Source: Nostoc sp. FACHB-110 (GTDB taxonomy: Bacteria > Cyanobacteriota > Cyanobacteriia > Cyanobacteriales > Nostocaceae). Taken from it: 64,000 nt of DNA. The notes below the pieces were generated by a model. It was not told the DNA's origin. It ran no database searches and was given only the letters and a program-made list of their open reading frames with translations. Within the stretch, counting starts at the first letter, position 1; every line of letters begins with the position of its first letter. This document shows positions 45,859 to 55,212 of this stretch, piece after piece. The stretch lies in the NCBI RefSeq assembly GCF_014697425.1, contig NZ_JACJRU010000001.1:124001-188000 (forward strand), written 5' to 3'. A program made the translations under genes and the position numbers.

Positions 45859-46340
45859 TACCTAGAGAACAAACAGATCAGTAATTATATTTAAAGCTAT
45901 TTTTATTAAATGCAGAATAGCTATTAATTTTAAGTATTCTGGCTATTCTGTAAAGTTGAAAATATTCAGTGACTTTTCTGATAGGTTATCATAAAAAACT
46001 TTGAGACTTAACTTGTTTAAGTAATGGAGACTACTTGATAAAATGCCTTTGCTACAGTATTTCCAGGCAAATACACTACTATTAGGAGACAAAAAAATCA
46101 CTAAATCTTTACACCAAAGCCAGTAATTTTACATCTGCTTAATCTGACGGAAGCTAGAAGTCAACAAGCAGTAGGTTGGCTAATAATATCAATATTAAAA
46201 GTCAACATTTGCGAATTTAAGTATCTTGAGTTGGGCAGATGTGAGTTATTGAAATTGGATGTCAGAGATTTTCTCCAGACACCCTATGTAATTACATATC
46301 TCAACTCTTTATTCCACCTTTAGTTTTTCTTCACTGTTAT
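45859..46340. other. Gene-free spacer between divergent genes
   Basis: 482 bp. GAATAGCTATTAA and GGCTATTCTG (about 45913-45952) form a weak inverted arrangement. Otherwise AT-rich, with no gene, repeat pair or RNA that I can recognise. Confidence 0.4.
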
Positions 46341-47243
46341 ATGTTTCAGCCACAAGGATTTGAGCAACGCTCTGTTATGACATCGTTAGGCAGAATGGTA
46401 TATTATACGCCTGCTGGTGTACCTTGGCAGGAAAAAACGATCGCCAACCCACAAACCGAATCTTTGGTGTTTTTGCATGGCTTTGGCGGTGGTTCTTCTG
46501 CTTATGAGTGGTCAAAGGTTTACCCAGCGTTTGCCAGTGAGTACCGGATTTTGGCTCCAGACTTAATTGGTTGGGGGAGATCAGAGCATCCAGTCCGCAA
46601 TTACCAGATAGATGATTATCTAACAACGATTCGGGAATTTTTGCAGCAAACTTGTACAGGCCCAGTAACTGTGATTGCTTCTTCGTTAACTGCAGCGTTG
46701 ACAATTCGAGTAGCGATCGCTCATCCTGAATTATTCCAGTCTTTAATTCTCACTACACCCGCAGGACTAGCTGATTTTGGTGAAGATTACTCGCGCAGCT
46801 TTTTTGCCCAGTTAGTCAGCATACCTTTTATTGACCGCTTGCTTTATAGTACAGGTGTAGCCACCGAAGCAGGTATTCGGAGTTTTTTAGAGCAACGCCA
46901 ATTTGCTCAACCTAACCGCGTTTATCAAGAAATTGTCCAGGCTTATCTGGAATCAGCCCAGCAACCTAATGCTGAATATGCAGCCCTATCTTTTGTGCGG
47001 GGCGACTTGTGTTTCGACTTATCGCTTGATATTGAAAAGTTAACAACTCCCACAGCAATTATCTGGGGACAAGAATCGCAATTTACTGGCCCCCATATTG
47101 GTCATCGTCTAGCTCAGAAAAACCCCCACGCTATCCGAGTATTTCAAAAGTTAGACGATGTTGGATTAACACCACAGTTAGAACTACCAGCAGTCACCAT
47201 TGGCTTAATTAAACAGTTTTTGCCTTTAGTCAATGGTCAATAG
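46341..47243 (+). CDS. Alpha/beta-hydrolase-fold protein, probably catalytically impaired
   Basis: 300 residues with the fold's landmarks: FLHGFGGGSSAYEW (oxyanion loop) and APDLIGWGRSEHP. The nucleophile elbow reads VIASSLTAAL, where the usual G-x-S-x-G is A-S-S-L-T. Where the catalytic acid is expected (WGxxD) the sequence is WGQESQF, and where His is expected (G-H-x-x-x-x-E) it is VGLTPQLE. Ser may be present but acid and His seem to be missing. It is therefore likely a pseudoenzyme or an enzyme with an altered mechanism. Cytoplasmic. ATG at 46341. Confidence 0.85.
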   Translation: MFQPQGFEQRSVMTSLGRMVYYTPAGVPWQEKTIANPQTESLVFLHGFGGGSSAYEWSKVYPAFASEYRILAPDLIGWGRSEHPVRNYQIDDYLTTIREFLQQTCTGPVTVIASSLTAALTIRVAIAHPELFQSLILTTPAGLADFGEDYSRSFFAQLVSIPFIDRLLYSTGVATEAGIRSFLEQRQFAQPNRVYQEIVQAYLESAQQPNAEYAALSFVRGDLCFDLSLDIEKLTTPTAIIWGQESQFTGPHIGHRLAQKNPHAIRVFQKLDDVGLTPQLELPAVTIGLIKQFLPLVNGQ

Positions 47244-47257
47244 TCAATGGTCACTTG

Positions 47258-47791
47258 CTATTTATTTTGCAGTCTGACATCAATCACAGTTGCATTAAAG
47301 TTGTAGTTATAACCTTCTAGCTCAAACGGCATACCAATTTTGACTTTGCTGTTACCCAAAACTGGGCCATCAGGGGTGGCGAGAGCTTTACCTTCTAAAG
47401 TCAAAAGCATATCCGTACTGAAATTGTTGCTTCTGGGATCTTTTACTTCCTTAACAGAACCATCCGGTTGTGTGGCTAAAATTGTTCTGTCTAAAGTTTG
47501 AACAGATTTAATTCCAATCTGTCCATAAGGTTGATTGCGGATGATTACATTCGTTTTTCCGCCTTTTTTGAAGCCATTGTCAAATAGTCTTTCGGGATCG
47601 CGGACATTTAAACCGCGAACGGCCAAATCTACTTCAATGGGGACTGTTTTTGAGCCAACTTGCGCCACAGAACCAGAGGTTCCGGGAAAAAAGAAAATTC
47701 CCACGATGACCAGGAGAATTACAAGTGCAGCACCTAAGTCAAGAATGTTGATTTTGCCGAACAAACGACCTTTGGAATCAAAAATAGCCAT
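47258..47791 (-). CDS. DUF4330 membrane-anchored protein
   Basis: 177 residues from ATG 47791 (MAIFDSKGRLFGKINILDLG), which is the usual DUF4330 opening; the longer frame to 47836 adds 15 residues without support. One membrane helix (about 20-38) is followed by a beta-rich periplasmic or lumenal domain with VPIEVDLAVRGLNVRDPE, NVIIRNQPYG and a C-terminal NYNFNATVIDVRL. Found in cyanobacteria and their relatives; role unknown. Convergent with the hydrolase-fold gene. Confidence 0.9.
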   Translation of the reverse strand: MAIFDSKGRLFGKINILDLGAALVILLVIVGIFFFPGTSGSVAQVGSKTVPIEVDLAVRGLNVRDPERLFDNGFKKGGKTNVIIRNQPYGQIGIKSVQTLDRTILATQPDGSVKEVKDPRSNNFSTDMLLTLEGKALATPDGPVLGNSKVKIGMPFELEGYNYNFNATVIDVRLQNK

Positions 47792-48068
47792 AAAAATTTT
47801 CCTAAATACAAGCGAAGTAATTGATTGTAGCAACAAGTTTTATGAGGGACACGGCAATATTTCCCACGGAAATCGGACTTAAAGGTGGTAGGTTGGTGCA
47901 GCCTTGCGACAGTTTATCACGAGTTGAAAAATTCGGTGTGCAATCAAACAGGCGAGTGCTGATTATCTCAGTAGCCTGAGGTGGAAAATGCAACTTAAGC
48001 AAATCTAAATTCGTCTTGGATTTTGTTTGATATTCTCTGTTTTTGCGAAATTATCATCAGAAGTGCTT

Positions 48069-48923
48069 ATGATGACTTGGAAAGATTTTGTGGCAAATTA
48101 TCGTCGGTGGCGGCGTAGTTGGTTATATCCGGTGATTTCTGTGGTAGTGGCTTTGAGTGTATGCGTGACTACAGCTACACCAGGACGCGCTATAGATTTA
48201 TTACCCTTGTTATTTCAAGGCGCGCAAATACTCCAGCTTTCTAATATATCCGATCGCCAGGAAGTGGAACTGGGCAAGCAGATGAACGAGCAACTGCAAA
48301 GTGGAGAAGTTCGATTGTACCGCAATGCAGAGGTGAATCGTTATATACAAGAAATTGGTAAGCGTTTAGCAGCTAATAGCGATAGGCCTAATCTACCCTA
48401 TACATTCCAGGTAGTAGAAGACAACTCAGTTAATGCTTTTGCCACTTTGGGTGGTTTTGTTTATGTCCACACTGGTTTATTGAAAACTGCTGATAATGAA
48501 GCGGAACTAGCCAGCGTTATTGCCCATGAAATTGGTCACATTGGTGGTAAACACTTAGTTAAACAAATGCGACAAAGGGCTTTGGCAAGTGGTGTAGCGA
48601 CAGCCGCAGGTTTAGACCGCAATCAAGCTGTAGCCATTGGTGTAGACTTAGCACTTAACCGTCCTCGCAGCCGTCAAGATGAATTTGACGCTGATAGAAG
48701 AGGATTAAGAACTTTAACAAGAACGGGTTATGCCCAGTCTGCTATGGTTTCTTTTATGCAAAAATTACTCAAGAGTGGCTCCGGGCCGACTTTCTTGAGT
48801 ACCCATCCAGCAACTAGCGATCGCATCACTAATCTCAAACGCGCGATCAACACTCAACCTAGCAGCGCGCGGGCTGGATTGGATGAGTCTGCTTATCGGG
48901 CAGATATCCGACCATTACTTTAA
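48069..48923 (+). CDS. M48-family metalloprotease
   Basis: 284 residues from ATG 48069 (MMTWKDF); the earlier TTG frame start is unlikely. A basic stretch and a hydrophobic helix (about 19-37) give a signal or anchor. The zinc site is H153 and H157 of HEIGHIGG with E154 catalytic. The third ligand is probably the Glu of DEFDADRRGL. Members are exported, chaperone-like proteases of the BepA/LoiP type that look after outer-membrane proteins. No TPR domain is attached, so it is the short form. Confidence 0.93.
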   Translation: MMTWKDFVANYRRWRRSWLYPVISVVVALSVCVTTATPGRAIDLLPLLFQGAQILQLSNISDRQEVELGKQMNEQLQSGEVRLYRNAEVNRYIQEIGKRLAANSDRPNLPYTFQVVEDNSVNAFATLGGFVYVHTGLLKTADNEAELASVIAHEIGHIGGKHLVKQMRQRALASGVATAAGLDRNQAVAIGVDLALNRPRSRQDEFDADRRGLRTLTRTGYAQSAMVSFMQKLLKSGSGPTFLSTHPATSDRITNLKRAINTQPSSARAGLDESAYRADIRPLL

Positions 48924-48957
48924 TTGTTAATTACGCAAAGCAAAGTGACAACAATAA

Positions 48958-49716
48958 CTATGCTCGCTGCTGTTGGCGGCGAGCAGTAATTTTGGATGGT
49001 TCAATAGCAATTACCCCTTCTGCCAAGGGTAAAGTGCGTAAACTATTTTGAAAGACATTCACTTGATAAATTAGCTTATTGGTAATGTCTAATCCTGTTA
49101 ACCAACCACTACGGGGATGATAAGCACCAGTATCTATCCCTAGCCATCCTCTTCCTTGAGCCAGTTTACCAGGGGTTACTCCTGGTAAAGTAAAAGTAAT
49201 TGTATGGCCAACAATAATTAATTTATTGGGGAAATAAGGCTTTTCTATGCTGTGAAATTCATCTCTAATCCAGCAAAACTGTTCAGCAGTTTGTTCGGCT
49301 ATGGGTAAAGCAGGGTCTAATCCTGCATGAGTTAACCAAATATCCCCTAAATCTAAATATGTGGGTAAAGTCTCAAGCCATTCTATATGGTCTTGACGAA
49401 TAGTAGACTGTTCGTAACTGCTGAGGGTTGCTTGTCCACCACTGTACAGCCACGCTTGCAAGGCTTGTGCTGGGACGTTGTTTTGTGTGAAAATACTCAA
49501 TAACATCTGCTCATGGTTTCCTAGCAGACAGGAATAATTGTTCTGTTGGACAAAATTTACTACATGGCAACTGTGTGGGCCACGATCAATTAAGTCTCCC
49601 AAAAAATATATCTGATCTGCTGAGGTTGGGGCGATCGCCTCTAACAGTGTCATTAAGCCTTCATAATGTCCATGTACATCCCCAATAACTATTCGGCGTT
49701 GGCTAGTTTCGCTCAT
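48958..49716 (-). CDS. PPP-family metallophosphoesterase
   Basis: 252 residues. Metal-binding motifs GDVHGHYEG (D13, H15), YFLGDLIDRGPHS and LLGNHEQML are of the PrpE/ApaH/bacteriophage-lambda-type Ser/Thr phosphatase group. HAGLDPALP and VVGHT-like IIVGHTITF supply the remaining His ligands. The substrate could be phosphoproteins or dinucleoside tetraphosphates. ATG at 49716. It converges with the protease gene, with 34 nt between stops. Confidence 0.92.
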   Translation of the reverse strand: MSETSQRRIVIGDVHGHYEGLMTLLEAIAPTSADQIYFLGDLIDRGPHSCHVVNFVQQNNYSCLLGNHEQMLLSIFTQNNVPAQALQAWLYSGGQATLSSYEQSTIRQDHIEWLETLPTYLDLGDIWLTHAGLDPALPIAEQTAEQFCWIRDEFHSIEKPYFPNKLIIVGHTITFTLPGVTPGKLAQGRGWLGIDTGAYHPRSGWLTGLDITNKLIYQVNVFQNSLRTLPLAEGVIAIEPSKITARRQQQRA

Positions 49717-49924
49717 CTGCTCTTGGCTAGAATAATCCTATTTAGTATTTCTGCTACAGTCTAAGCTCTCGAGATTCCGCAATTAAAGGTAAAAAATACT
49801 TGACAAATTTAAATTTATTGTAACGATTTTCGAGAAAACACCCTTGACCTTGCGGAGGAATCCACTTAAGCAATTCTTTTTCAGTCATTCTACAATTTAG
49901 GGTGTTGTTTTAAATGTTTGCCCC
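49717..49924. other. Divergent promoter spacer
   Basis: 208 bp between the phosphatase and DUF2470 genes. It contains TTGACA-like ACTTGACAAATTT (about 49799) without a clear -10 at standard spacing. No repeat or RNA is seen. Confidence 0.35.
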
Positions 49925-50209
49925 ATGTCGGATCAGCTTTCTGCGAAAATTAGCGATCGCATCTGTAATCACATGAATGAAGATCATGCTGATGCTGTAT
50001 TACTATATGCACGGGTTTTTGCTGAAATCAAAGATGTAGCATCTGCCAAAATGCTTTCTATAGATGCTGAAGGGATGAATTTATCCGCCGAAGTGAATGG
50101 GGAATCTCAACCAGTACGTGTTGTCTTTGATCATATTTTAAAAGACTCAGAAGATGCTCACCAAACTTTAATTGCAATGGTCAGGCAAGCACGTACAAAA
50201 GCTCAGTAA
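49925..50209 (+). CDS. DUF2470 protein
   Basis: 94 residues consisting of a single DUF2470 domain: ISDRICNHMNEDHADAVLLYAR with the conserved HMNEDH, then MLSIDAEGMNLSAEV. The same domain is appended to heme-utilisation and pyridoxamine-oxidase-like FMN proteins and to cyanobacterial and plant proteins that bind haem or tetrapyrroles. This is the stand-alone form; its ligand is not shown. No signal peptide. Confidence 0.9.
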   Translation: MSDQLSAKISDRICNHMNEDHADAVLLYARVFAEIKDVASAKMLSIDAEGMNLSAEVNGESQPVRVVFDHILKDSEDAHQTLIAMVRQARTKAQ

Positions 50210-50217
50210 AATGTTAA

Positions 50218-50332
50218 TATAGGACTAATATTTGATTTTTGCAAAAAATCAGTACACACAGAAAAGTCTTTTTTCCTATTCCCTACTCCCTGACTACATA
50301 AGTAAATTCCTAAATCAAACCGGATTCCTATA
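50218..50332. repeat. TATAGGACT...GATTCCTATA dispersed repeat, copy 2
   Basis: Ends are TATAGGA (50218-50224) and TCCTATA (50326-50332), perfect 7-bp inverted repeats. Inner ends TATTTGATTTTTGC and AAATCAAACC are imperfectly complementary. The core has TTCCTATTCCCTACTCCC. It shares both ends with 2002-2121. Non-coding. Confidence 0.7.
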
Positions 50333-50371
50333 GTTTATTTACTACTATAGATAGTCAATTACTTACTGCTA

Positions 50372-51589
50372 ATGGTAGAAAACAATAAGCAATTTGCCAT
50401 TAGCTTTATGAACAATTTTCTCCAACCGCCAAGATTACGCATTGGTGAAGACACCGAAGAAGAAAGACGCGCTACTTGGCTAGAACTGTTTTATGATTTG
50501 GTGTTTGTGGTTGCCGTCTCGCAAGTAGCCCACAATCTCAAAGAAGATATCTCTTTATCAGGATTACTGGGATTTGTCGTTTTATTTATTCCTATTTGGT
50601 GGTCATGGATTGGCACTACTTTTTATGCCAACCGTTTTGATAACGATGACATAGTACATCGCCTGTTGGTTGGCGTACAAATGTTAACGGCTGCGGCTAT
50701 GGCTGTAAATATTCACCACGGCTTAGGCGAAAGTTCTCCTGGCTTTGCTTTAGCTTATGCCCTTGGTCGCGCTGTGCTGGTAGTAGAATATATCCGCGCA
50801 GGTATACATATTCCGTCAGCGCGTCCTTTGACAACTCGCTACGCCATTGGTTTTGCGATCGCATCTATTATATGGCTCATCTCGGCAATTTTTCCCGTTC
50901 CCTGGCGATTTATACTCTGGGGATTGGGAATCATCATTGATTTTGCGACACCATTAACTGCACGCAAGTTTCAAGTCGGTTTACTTCCACACGCGTCTCA
51001 TTTACCAGAACGGTTTGGGCTGTTCACGATTATTGTTTTGGGAGAGGCGATTATTGCTGTAGTCAACGGTGTTTCTCAGCAAAAATGGGATGTATTAACT
51101 GTACTTTCCGCCATTTTTGGTTTAGCTATTGCTTTTTGTTGGTGGTGGGTTTATTTCGATAATCTAGGTGGTACACCCATCGAAACAGCGCGGAAAGAGG
51201 GAAAAGTAGGAACTGTCAATATCTGGCTATATACCCATTTGCCATTAGTCATTGGGATTGCAGCTACAGGGGTTGGTGTGGAACAAATTTTGTTAAGTCC
51301 GCCCACTGTAGCTTTACCAGATAGCCAACGATGGTTAATTTGTGGTTCAGTAGCATTATGCTCCTTTGCTGTTGCCATCCTGCATAGATATGGAGTCATC
51401 CGCTATTGTAAAATTCGTTCTTTGTATCGCTTCAGTGGCGCACTTGTGTTAATAGCAATTGCGATTATTGGCAAAGGTTTATTACCTGTTGCTGTTATCG
51501 CCTTAGTAGCCCTAGTTTCTGCTGTACAAGTTATTCAAGATTTGTATCAAAGTCGCCCAACTACTCGCCTAGCCGACCCCGAAATTTAA
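50372..51589 (+). CDS. LtrA-family membrane protein
   Basis: 405 residues with about ten hydrophobic helices. It carries the LtrA signature ATWLELFYDLVFVVAVSQVAH near residue 32, and LGEAIIAVVNGV around residue 230. The family was first linked to low-temperature growth in Listeria; its biochemical role is unproven. It is an inner-membrane protein. ATG at 50372 is followed by a hydrophilic tail (ENNKQ, then EDTEEERR). Confidence 0.92.
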   Translation: MVENNKQFAISFMNNFLQPPRLRIGEDTEEERRATWLELFYDLVFVVAVSQVAHNLKEDISLSGLLGFVVLFIPIWWSWIGTTFYANRFDNDDIVHRLLVGVQMLTAAAMAVNIHHGLGESSPGFALAYALGRAVLVVEYIRAGIHIPSARPLTTRYAIGFAIASIIWLISAIFPVPWRFILWGLGIIIDFATPLTARKFQVGLLPHASHLPERFGLFTIIVLGEAIIAVVNGVSQQKWDVLTVLSAIFGLAIAFCWWWVYFDNLGGTPIETARKEGKVGTVNIWLYTHLPLVIGIAATGVGVEQILLSPPTVALPDSQRWLICGSVALCSFAVAILHRYGVIRYCKIRSLYRFSGALVLIAIAIIGKGLLPVAVIALVALVSAVQVIQDLYQSRPTTRLADPEI

Positions 51590-51634
51590 TTTCCCCAGAT
51601 TCTCATTTCATCCTTCATCCTTCATACTTTTTCT

Positions 51635-52141
51635 TTAGTCTGCGATCGCCCACCGCACATAAGGCCGAAAACCAATTACACTTTTATAGGTAATTAGCTG
51701 TCCTGGTGCGTTAATTTTACGCAAATCTACACGGAAATAAGCTTTTTTATTCTGAAACTGCACATTGTAAAAAGGATATTCTTGCCCTTGAGTTTTGCCA
51801 ACACAAGAAGCATAATTACTGCGTAAAGGTGAAACAAATTCAACAAACAACTGATTGTTAGATTTCACTAACTGAGCAGTATCGGCAAAAGCTCTAGTAT
51901 CTGCCACGACAGTATGTTCTGCCCCACCTTCATAAGGTAATGTTAACCACCATAACCCAACTGTTTGTGGGCAAGTTCCGCTAGTACGTTGTACCTTTAG
52001 TTGCACATTAGGCGCGGCTAAAGGCCCTTGTGTAGATTCTGTTTGGGCTTGTGCAGTAGAGGCGATCGCACCTGCTAAAAATAGTGGGCATAATACCCCA
52101 CTAAAATGAATTAAGTTCATACTTATTACTTGAAATTTCAT
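51635..52141 (-). CDS. Exported hypothetical protein
   Basis: 168 residues. A signal peptide (about 8-33) with ALA-like IASTAQAQ cleavage is predicted. The start may be ATG 52141 or the in-frame ATG 52120 (MNLIHFSG); neither has a strong ribosome site. The mature part is beta-rich with one Cys pair (GTCPQ and ASCVG), likely a disulphide. It is a small periplasmic or secreted protein with no recognised family. Convergent with the LtrA gene, with 45 nt between stops. Confidence 0.72.
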   Translation of the reverse strand: MKFQVISMNLIHFSGVLCPLFLAGAIASTAQAQTESTQGPLAAPNVQLKVQRTSGTCPQTVGLWWLTLPYEGGAEHTVVADTRAFADTAQLVKSNNQLFVEFVSPLRSNYASCVGKTQGQEYPFYNVQFQNKKAYFRVDLRKINAPGQLITYKSVIGFRPYVRWAIAD

Positions 52142-52278
52142 ATTTTATTTGACTGGAAAACTGTAGCAAAAGTGCCTAATTAATTTGATTTAAAACTAAC
52201 GTGTTGTTAGTTACAGTTACGCTTGGAGAAACAGCGCAAGAATATTGTTAACTACCAATACATTTTTCCTGCTGTTTC

Positions 52279-53970
52279 ATGAAACCTCGAATTATTGTTT
52301 GCGGCTTAGGACGTACTGGATATAAAATTTTTCGTCTGCTGAGACAGCAGGGGGCATTGGTTGTGGGTATCCATCACAAACCGATACCTGGCGAATGTTC
52401 ACCAGATGTGATTATTGGGAATTTACACGCGGCTGCGACTTTAATAGCCGCAGGAATTCACCAAGCACAAACTCTAGTCATTACTGGTTCAGATGATGCT
52501 TTAAATTTATCAATTATGATGCAAGCACGGGTGTTAAATCCCCGAATTCGCATCATTAACCGCTTGTACAATACAAATTTGGGCGAGCGTTTAGACCAAG
52601 CTTTACCAGACCACTTAAGTATGAGTGTGGTGGGTTTAGCCGCACCATTATTTACTTTTGCTGCGCTAGGAAATCAAGCCATAGGACAAATCAAATTATT
52701 TGACCAAACTTGGCCTGTCCAAGAAGAATATATTGATGAAAATCATCCTTGGCTAGGGCGGAAATTGAGTGATTTGTGGGAAGAAACCGCAAGGATGCCG
52801 ATTTATTATTTACCTGTAAAAGGGGAAATGAATTTAATTTATGGTGTGCTTTCTGAGCAAGAATTAGAAGTAGGCGATCGCTTAATTATTGCTATCCAAC
52901 CCCGCGTTCGTTCGATTCGCAGGTCGTTAATCAAAAAATTTTTGAAAGTTTTTACTAGTTTGCGCCAGTTTCAGCAACATGGAAAATCGGTAGTAGCGGG
53001 TGCATTTGTATTATTGGTAATTATAGCGATCGCTACACTCACCTATATGTCTACCGAACTAAGTTTATCGGTAGTCGATGCTTTATATTTTTCTGTCGGG
53101 ATGATTACGGGCGCAGGCGGTAACGATAAAGTTGTCGAGAATGCCCCCAACAGTGTGAAAATATTCACCATCGTTATTATGCTAATTGGGGCAGTAGCGA
53201 TCGGGCTATGGTACGCCATGCTGACCGATTTTGTCTTAGGTAGCCGCTTCAAACAATTCTGGGATGTAGCCCGAATTCCCCAGCGTCATCATTATATTGT
53301 CTGCGGTTTAAGCGCCCTCGGCAGCAAAATTGTCCAGCAACTACACACCAGTGGTTACGAAGTAGTTGTCATAGAAACTGACTCGAATAACAAATATATC
53401 AACTCTGTGCGCGGCTTGGGTATTCCCGTCATTCAAGGTGATGCCAGTTTTCGCACCATCCTACAAACTAGTCATGTCGCTTCTGCGGCTGCGGTGTTAG
53501 CTGTCACTAGCAACGATGCGACTAATTTAGAAATTGCCCTGAAAGCCAAAGGTTTAGCACCAAAAATCCCTGTGATTGTCCACTATGCCGACCCTGATTT
53601 TGCTGGGATGGCACAACAAGTATTTGATTTTGAAGCCGTCCTCAGCCCCGCAGAACTAGCAGCCCCCGCCTTTGCGGCTGCTGCTTTGGGTGGACGTATT
53701 TTAGGCAATGGCATCACAGCCGATAAACTTTGGGTAGCCTTTGCCACATTAATTACCCCCTCCCATCCCTTTTGCAGTCAATCGGTTAAAGAAATAGCAG
53801 TCTTGGCTGATTTTGTGCCTTTGTATGTAGAAACCAACAGCCAGAAAATTCGCGGCTGGGATTTACTTACTACTCATCTCGTCGAGGGCGATGTTTTATA
53901 TTTAACAATGCCAGCAAATCGGTTATATCAATTGTGGCGTGAAGACAGAGTTTCGCAAGTTAGGGGTTAG
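52279..53970 (+). CDS. RCK-2TM-RCK potassium-channel-like protein
   Basis: 563 residues. An N-terminal TrkA-N/RCK domain (1-140) has CGLGRTGYKIFRLL, and TrkA-C follows (about 150-215). A two-helix pore (about 236-256 and 287-312) comes next. A second RCK domain (about 335-460) has CGLSALGSKIVQQL, and a C-terminal TrkA-C-like end closes the protein. The filter region reads SVGMITGAGGND where potassium channels have TVGYGD, so selectivity is uncertain. RCK domains bind nucleotides or ions to gate the pore. An RCK domain on both sides of the pore is an uncommon arrangement. Inner membrane. Confidence 0.88.
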   Translation: MKPRIIVCGLGRTGYKIFRLLRQQGALVVGIHHKPIPGECSPDVIIGNLHAAATLIAAGIHQAQTLVITGSDDALNLSIMMQARVLNPRIRIINRLYNTNLGERLDQALPDHLSMSVVGLAAPLFTFAALGNQAIGQIKLFDQTWPVQEEYIDENHPWLGRKLSDLWEETARMPIYYLPVKGEMNLIYGVLSEQELEVGDRLIIAIQPRVRSIRRSLIKKFLKVFTSLRQFQQHGKSVVAGAFVLLVIIAIATLTYMSTELSLSVVDALYFSVGMITGAGGNDKVVENAPNSVKIFTIVIMLIGAVAIGLWYAMLTDFVLGSRFKQFWDVARIPQRHHYIVCGLSALGSKIVQQLHTSGYEVVVIETDSNNKYINSVRGLGIPVIQGDASFRTILQTSHVASAAAVLAVTSNDATNLEIALKAKGLAPKIPVIVHYADPDFAGMAQQVFDFEAVLSPAELAAPAFAAAALGGRILGNGITADKLWVAFATLITPSHPFCSQSVKEIAVLADFVPLYVETNSQKIRGWDLLTTHLVEGDVLYLTMPANRLYQLWREDRVSQVRG

Positions 53971-54044
53971 GCGAGTAGAGACGCGATATATCATTTTCGT
54001 GAAATGGTATTAGAGCAAGAAAAATAGAAGAATAGGCAAAAATT

Positions 54045-54075
54045 AAAAAAGACAGGCAATATGCCTGTCTTTTTT
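54045..54075. terminator. Bidirectional intrinsic terminator
   Basis: AAAAAAGACAGGCA (54045-54058) pairs with TGCCTGTCTTTTTT (54062-54075), loop of 3 nt. It lies between the channel gene ending at 53970 and petA ending at 54099, with runs for both strands. Confidence 0.92.
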
Positions 54076-54098
54076 AAAAAAGGATTTATCAGAGAATT

Positions 54099-55100
54099 TT
54101 AGAAATTCATTTCAGCAGCTTGAACTTTTTCAACCTGTTTCTTCTTGAGAACTAGCATTACTTGAGCTAACATTACCAGAGTGATAAAGGCAATTAACCA
54201 ACCAACTCTGCTAGCATCTTGTAACACGATTTCTGTGTCTTTTTGACCGAAACCACCAACGTTGGGGTTATTGGTCAAAGCATCACCAGATTTTACTGTT
54301 TGTCCTTCAGAAACAATCAGTTCTGGGCCAAGCGGAATTGTATCAGTGACCACATCGCCAGCTTCGGTTGTGATGTTCACCAAATATTTCACATTACCTT
54401 CACCATCATCTTCTTTAGCAATCTTGCTGATGGTTCCAGTAGCGGAAGCGTTGTAAACAGTGTTGTTGCTCTTTTCACCAGTAGGATAAACTTGTCCGCG
54501 TCCTCTGTTACCGCCTACGTGAACTGAGTATTTACCGAAGTGGATGTTTTTATCAGTTGCAGGGTTAGGAGATAGAACAGGGAAGACAATTTCCTGATAT
54601 TGTTCGCCAGGTAAAGGCCCAACAATAACTACGTTGTCGGAACCTTCTTTGTAGGTTTGGAAGTAGGTATCACCGACTTCTTCTTTCAATTCTTCAGGAA
54701 TGCGGTCTTCAGGAGCAAGTTTGAAACCGTCGGGGAGCATCAAAACTGCACCAACGTTTAAGCCAACTTTAGAACCATCTGCACCAACTTGCTGCACGCT
54801 AGTATCGTAGGGAATTTTCACCACAGCTTTAAATACTGTGTCGGGCAGCACGGACTGGGGTACTTCAACTTCTGTGGGCTTGGCTGCTAGGTGACAGTTA
54901 GCGCAAACAATTCTACCTGTCGGTTCGCGGGGAGTTTCAGGATAGGTTTGCTGCGCCCAGAAAGGATAAGCGGCAGCACTTTGAGGCAAAGCAATATCGC
55001 TAGTAAAGAAGAATGTTACTGTAGCGATCGCTACGAGCAATGTTTTGGTAATTGCTCTAGCAGTGCGAGTTAACCTCGCTGTTGTAAAGGCATTTCTCAT
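54099..55100 (-). CDS. petA: Cytochrome f
   Basis: 333 residues; electron carrier of the cytochrome b6f complex between plastoquinol and plastocyanin or cytochrome c6. The signal peptide (1-44) ends at SAAA. The mature chain starts [10 protein letters not shown], and Tyr1's amino group is the axial haem ligand. Haem is attached at C66 and C69 in CANCH (H70). One C-terminal thylakoid helix (about 299-320) is followed by KKKQVEKVQ. Second gene of the petC-petA unit; the 112-nt gap from petC holds heptamer repeats. Confidence 0.98.
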   Translation of the reverse strand: MRNAFTTARLTRTARAITKTLLVAIATVTFFFTSDIALPQSAAAYPFWAQQTYPETPREPTGRIVCANCHLAAKPTEVEVPQSVLPDTVFKAVVKIPYDTSVQQVGADGSKVGLNVGAVLMLPDGFKLAPEDRIPEELKEEVGDTYFQTYKEGSDNVVIVGPLPGEQYQEIVFPVLSPNPATDKNIHFGKYSVHVGGNRGRGQVYPTGEKSNNTVYNASATGTISKIAKEDDGEGNVKYLVNITTEAGDVVTDTIPLGPELIVSEGQTVKSGDALTNNPNVGGFGQKDTEIVLQDASRVGWLIAFITLVMLAQVMLVLKKKQVEKVQAAEMNF

Positions 55101-55143
55101 CTCTATAAGGACAACGATTCTTGGATGAAGTAGTCAATAGTCA

Positions 55144-55207
55144 CAGTTATCAGTTATCAGTTATCAGTTATCAGTTATCAAGCATGTTCACTGTTCACTG
55201 TTCACTG
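55144..55207. repeat. Heptanucleotide tandem repeats in the petC-petA spacer
   Basis: Five perfect copies of CAGTTAT (55144-55178) followed by three copies of TTCACTG (55187-55207). These are STRR-type heptamers typical of heterocystous cyanobacteria. They lie inside a probable operon, upstream of the petA start and within the transcribed leader between the two cistrons. Confidence 0.9.
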
Positions 55208-55212
55208 ATAAA

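Noticed and set aside
55144..55207. CRISPR array
   Set aside because: The units are 7 bp, contiguous and without spacers; they are heptanucleotide tandem repeats.
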